Below, in pieces: positions 63,278 through 64,000 of a stretch of DNA of 64,000 nt (position 1 is the stretch's first letter; every line of letters begins with the position of its first letter). The stretch is from contig NZ_FRBE01000002.1 of assembly GCF_900142535.1 (NCBI RefSeq), positions 186,001 through 250,000 on the forward strand, given 5' to 3'. The DNA is from Fibrobacter sp. UWEL. Lineage in GTDB: Bacteria; Fibrobacterota; Fibrobacteria; Fibrobacterales; Fibrobacteraceae. Below the pieces are notes generated by a model that made no database searches, was not told where the DNA came from, and saw nothing but the letters and a program-made list of their open reading frames with translations. Both the position numbers and the translations under genes were made by a program.

Positions 63278-64000
63278 ATGAAACACATCGTCAGTTACAC
63301 AAATTTCCGCCAATACATGCTGGACTTTTACGAGGAAAAGAAGCGCACCTCCGCATTTTCCTGGAGGGAGTTCAACAAGCTGGCAGGGTTCACCTCCCCC
63401 AACTACCTGAAGTTGGTTTGCGACGGAAAAAGCAAGCTGAGCAAGACGAAGGTGTCGGCGGTGGCCCAGGCCATGAACTTGGCGGGTTACGAGGAAACTT
63501 ATTTTGAATTGATGGTCTCTTTTGACAACGCAAAAGAGGAACGCAGGCAAAGGGAAATCCTGCTGGAAATGGACCGCATGGCGCGGGAACACAAGGCCCG
63601 CCTAGTTGACGGAGACGCCTTCGAGTTTTACCAGTCCTGGGAATATCCGGTGCTTCGGGAACTGGCGCCCATGATGCCTGGGGCAAATCCCAGCGAAATG
63701 GCGGCCGCCTGCAACGAAGATGTTTCCGCCGAGGACGTGAGCCGCATTTTAAAGTTCCTGGTGAAGCGAGGCTTCCTGAAGTCTGAAGGAGACAAGGTCT
63801 ACACCCAGACCGAAAAGACGGTAATCGCCTCCAAGGAAGCGCTACCGCTGGCCATCCGTTCCATGCACAAGGAAATGGCAGGCTACGCCCAGAAGGCCGT
63901 GGACAAGTATCCTGCGGGAGAACGTCACTTTCTGGGGATTACCATGGGCGTCAACGAAGAGCTTTACGGTAAAGTGGTGGAAGAGCTGGAAAATTGCTGC
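63278..64000 (+). CDS. TIGR02147-type regulatory protein (3' end beyond the window)
   Basis: Partial: 241 codons are open to the last base. The start has AAGGAG nine nt upstream; an ATG at 63257 is less likely. The product begins KHIVSYTNFRQYMLDFYEEKK, has a helix-turn-helix-like N-terminal region (WREFNKLAGFTSPNYLKLV), a long charged helix, and a second winged-helix-like part (VSRILKFLVKRGFLKSEGD). This matches the TIGR02147 proteins that are strongly expanded in F. succinogenes and assumed to be regulators. The target is unknown. Confidence 0.82.
   Translation, partial: MKHIVSYTNFRQYMLDFYEEKKRTSAFSWREFNKLAGFTSPNYLKLVCDGKSKLSKTKVSAVAQAMNLAGYEETYFELMVSFDNAKEERRQREILLEMDRMAREHKARLVDGDAFEFYQSWEYPVLRELAPMMPGANPSEMAAACNEDVSAEDVSRILKFLVKRGFLKSEGDKVYTQTEKTVIASKEALPLAIRSMHKEMAGYAQKAVDKYPAGERHFLGITMGVNEELYGKVVEELENCC

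Overview
The window looks like a chromosome segment from a Fibrobacter species (phylum Fibrobacterota, gut cellulose degraders). The strongest signs are lipoproteins and secreted enzymes whose domains are joined by poly-serine linkers, one 'Fibrobacter succinogenes major paralogous domain' lipoprotein (31997-32980), a TIGR02147-type regulator running off the right end, T9SS-like sorting modules, and a Gram-negative envelope gene set that includes meso-diaminopimelate dehydrogenase. I saw no prophage, insertion sequence, CRISPR array or rRNA operon. All names are assigned by reading motifs; no database search was possible.

Layout, left to right. leuC-leuD (120-2153) and a membrane GGDEF protein lie either side of a shared terminator. 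A pectate lyase (3587-5218) and a DUF1343/NamZ-type hydrolase follow. Then come ssb, an unknown membrane protein and asd, and a large secreted zinc-protease-like protein. rpmA-rplU are divergent from a family 2 glycoside hydrolase. proA-hisI form a tight pair. A serine-linker esterase-like lipoprotein precedes the housekeeping run tilS-ftsH-folP-cdaA-SUMF1-like protein (19263-25761). Next are an M15-like protein, a small lipoprotein, ppaC, two tandem histidine-phosphatase lipoproteins, ddh, the Fibrobacter-paralogue lipoprotein, dut, trmJ, a nucleotidyltransferase, recQ, a DUF748/AsmA-like protein and a second nucleotidyltransferase. Two identical tRNA-Lys(CTT) genes, a Xer recombinase, leuB, a CotH-like lipoprotein, an orphan M41 protease domain, a barrel protein with a lysine-rich tail and purL follow. 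The right end holds two unknown membrane-anchored proteins, a surface-glycan cluster (55121-60756: two GT2, a flippase, an FdtB-like aminotransferase, a FemAB-like acyltransferase, an FdtA-like ketoisomerase), rpsD, a repeat-rich gap, a lipoprotein/barrel pair and the partial regulator.

How the genes work together. leuCD, leuB, asd, ddh, proA and hisI serve amino-acid synthesis; asd and ddh also supply diaminopimelate for peptidoglycan. Pectate lyase, GH2, the esterase-like and CotH-like proteins and the protease-like protein fit plant-polymer attack at the cell surface. The glycan cluster would convert a dTDP-4-keto-6-deoxy sugar to a 3-amino-3,6-dideoxy sugar, possibly acylate it, and export it on a lipid-linked glycan; the first enzymes (RmlA/RmlB) are not in the window.

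The most interesting signals are not new enzymes. Twelve genes lack a Shine-Dalgarno sequence and instead carry a -10-like hexamer exactly 6 or 7 nt before the start codon, which suggests a class of leaderless mRNAs. The rpsD leader can fold as an H-type pseudoknot just upstream of its ribosome binding site. A dispersed palindromic repeat occurs between genes and also in frame inside tilS and two serine-rich proteins. Two intergenic regions look like small-RNA genes. One promoter region contains a telomere-like G-quadruplex motif.
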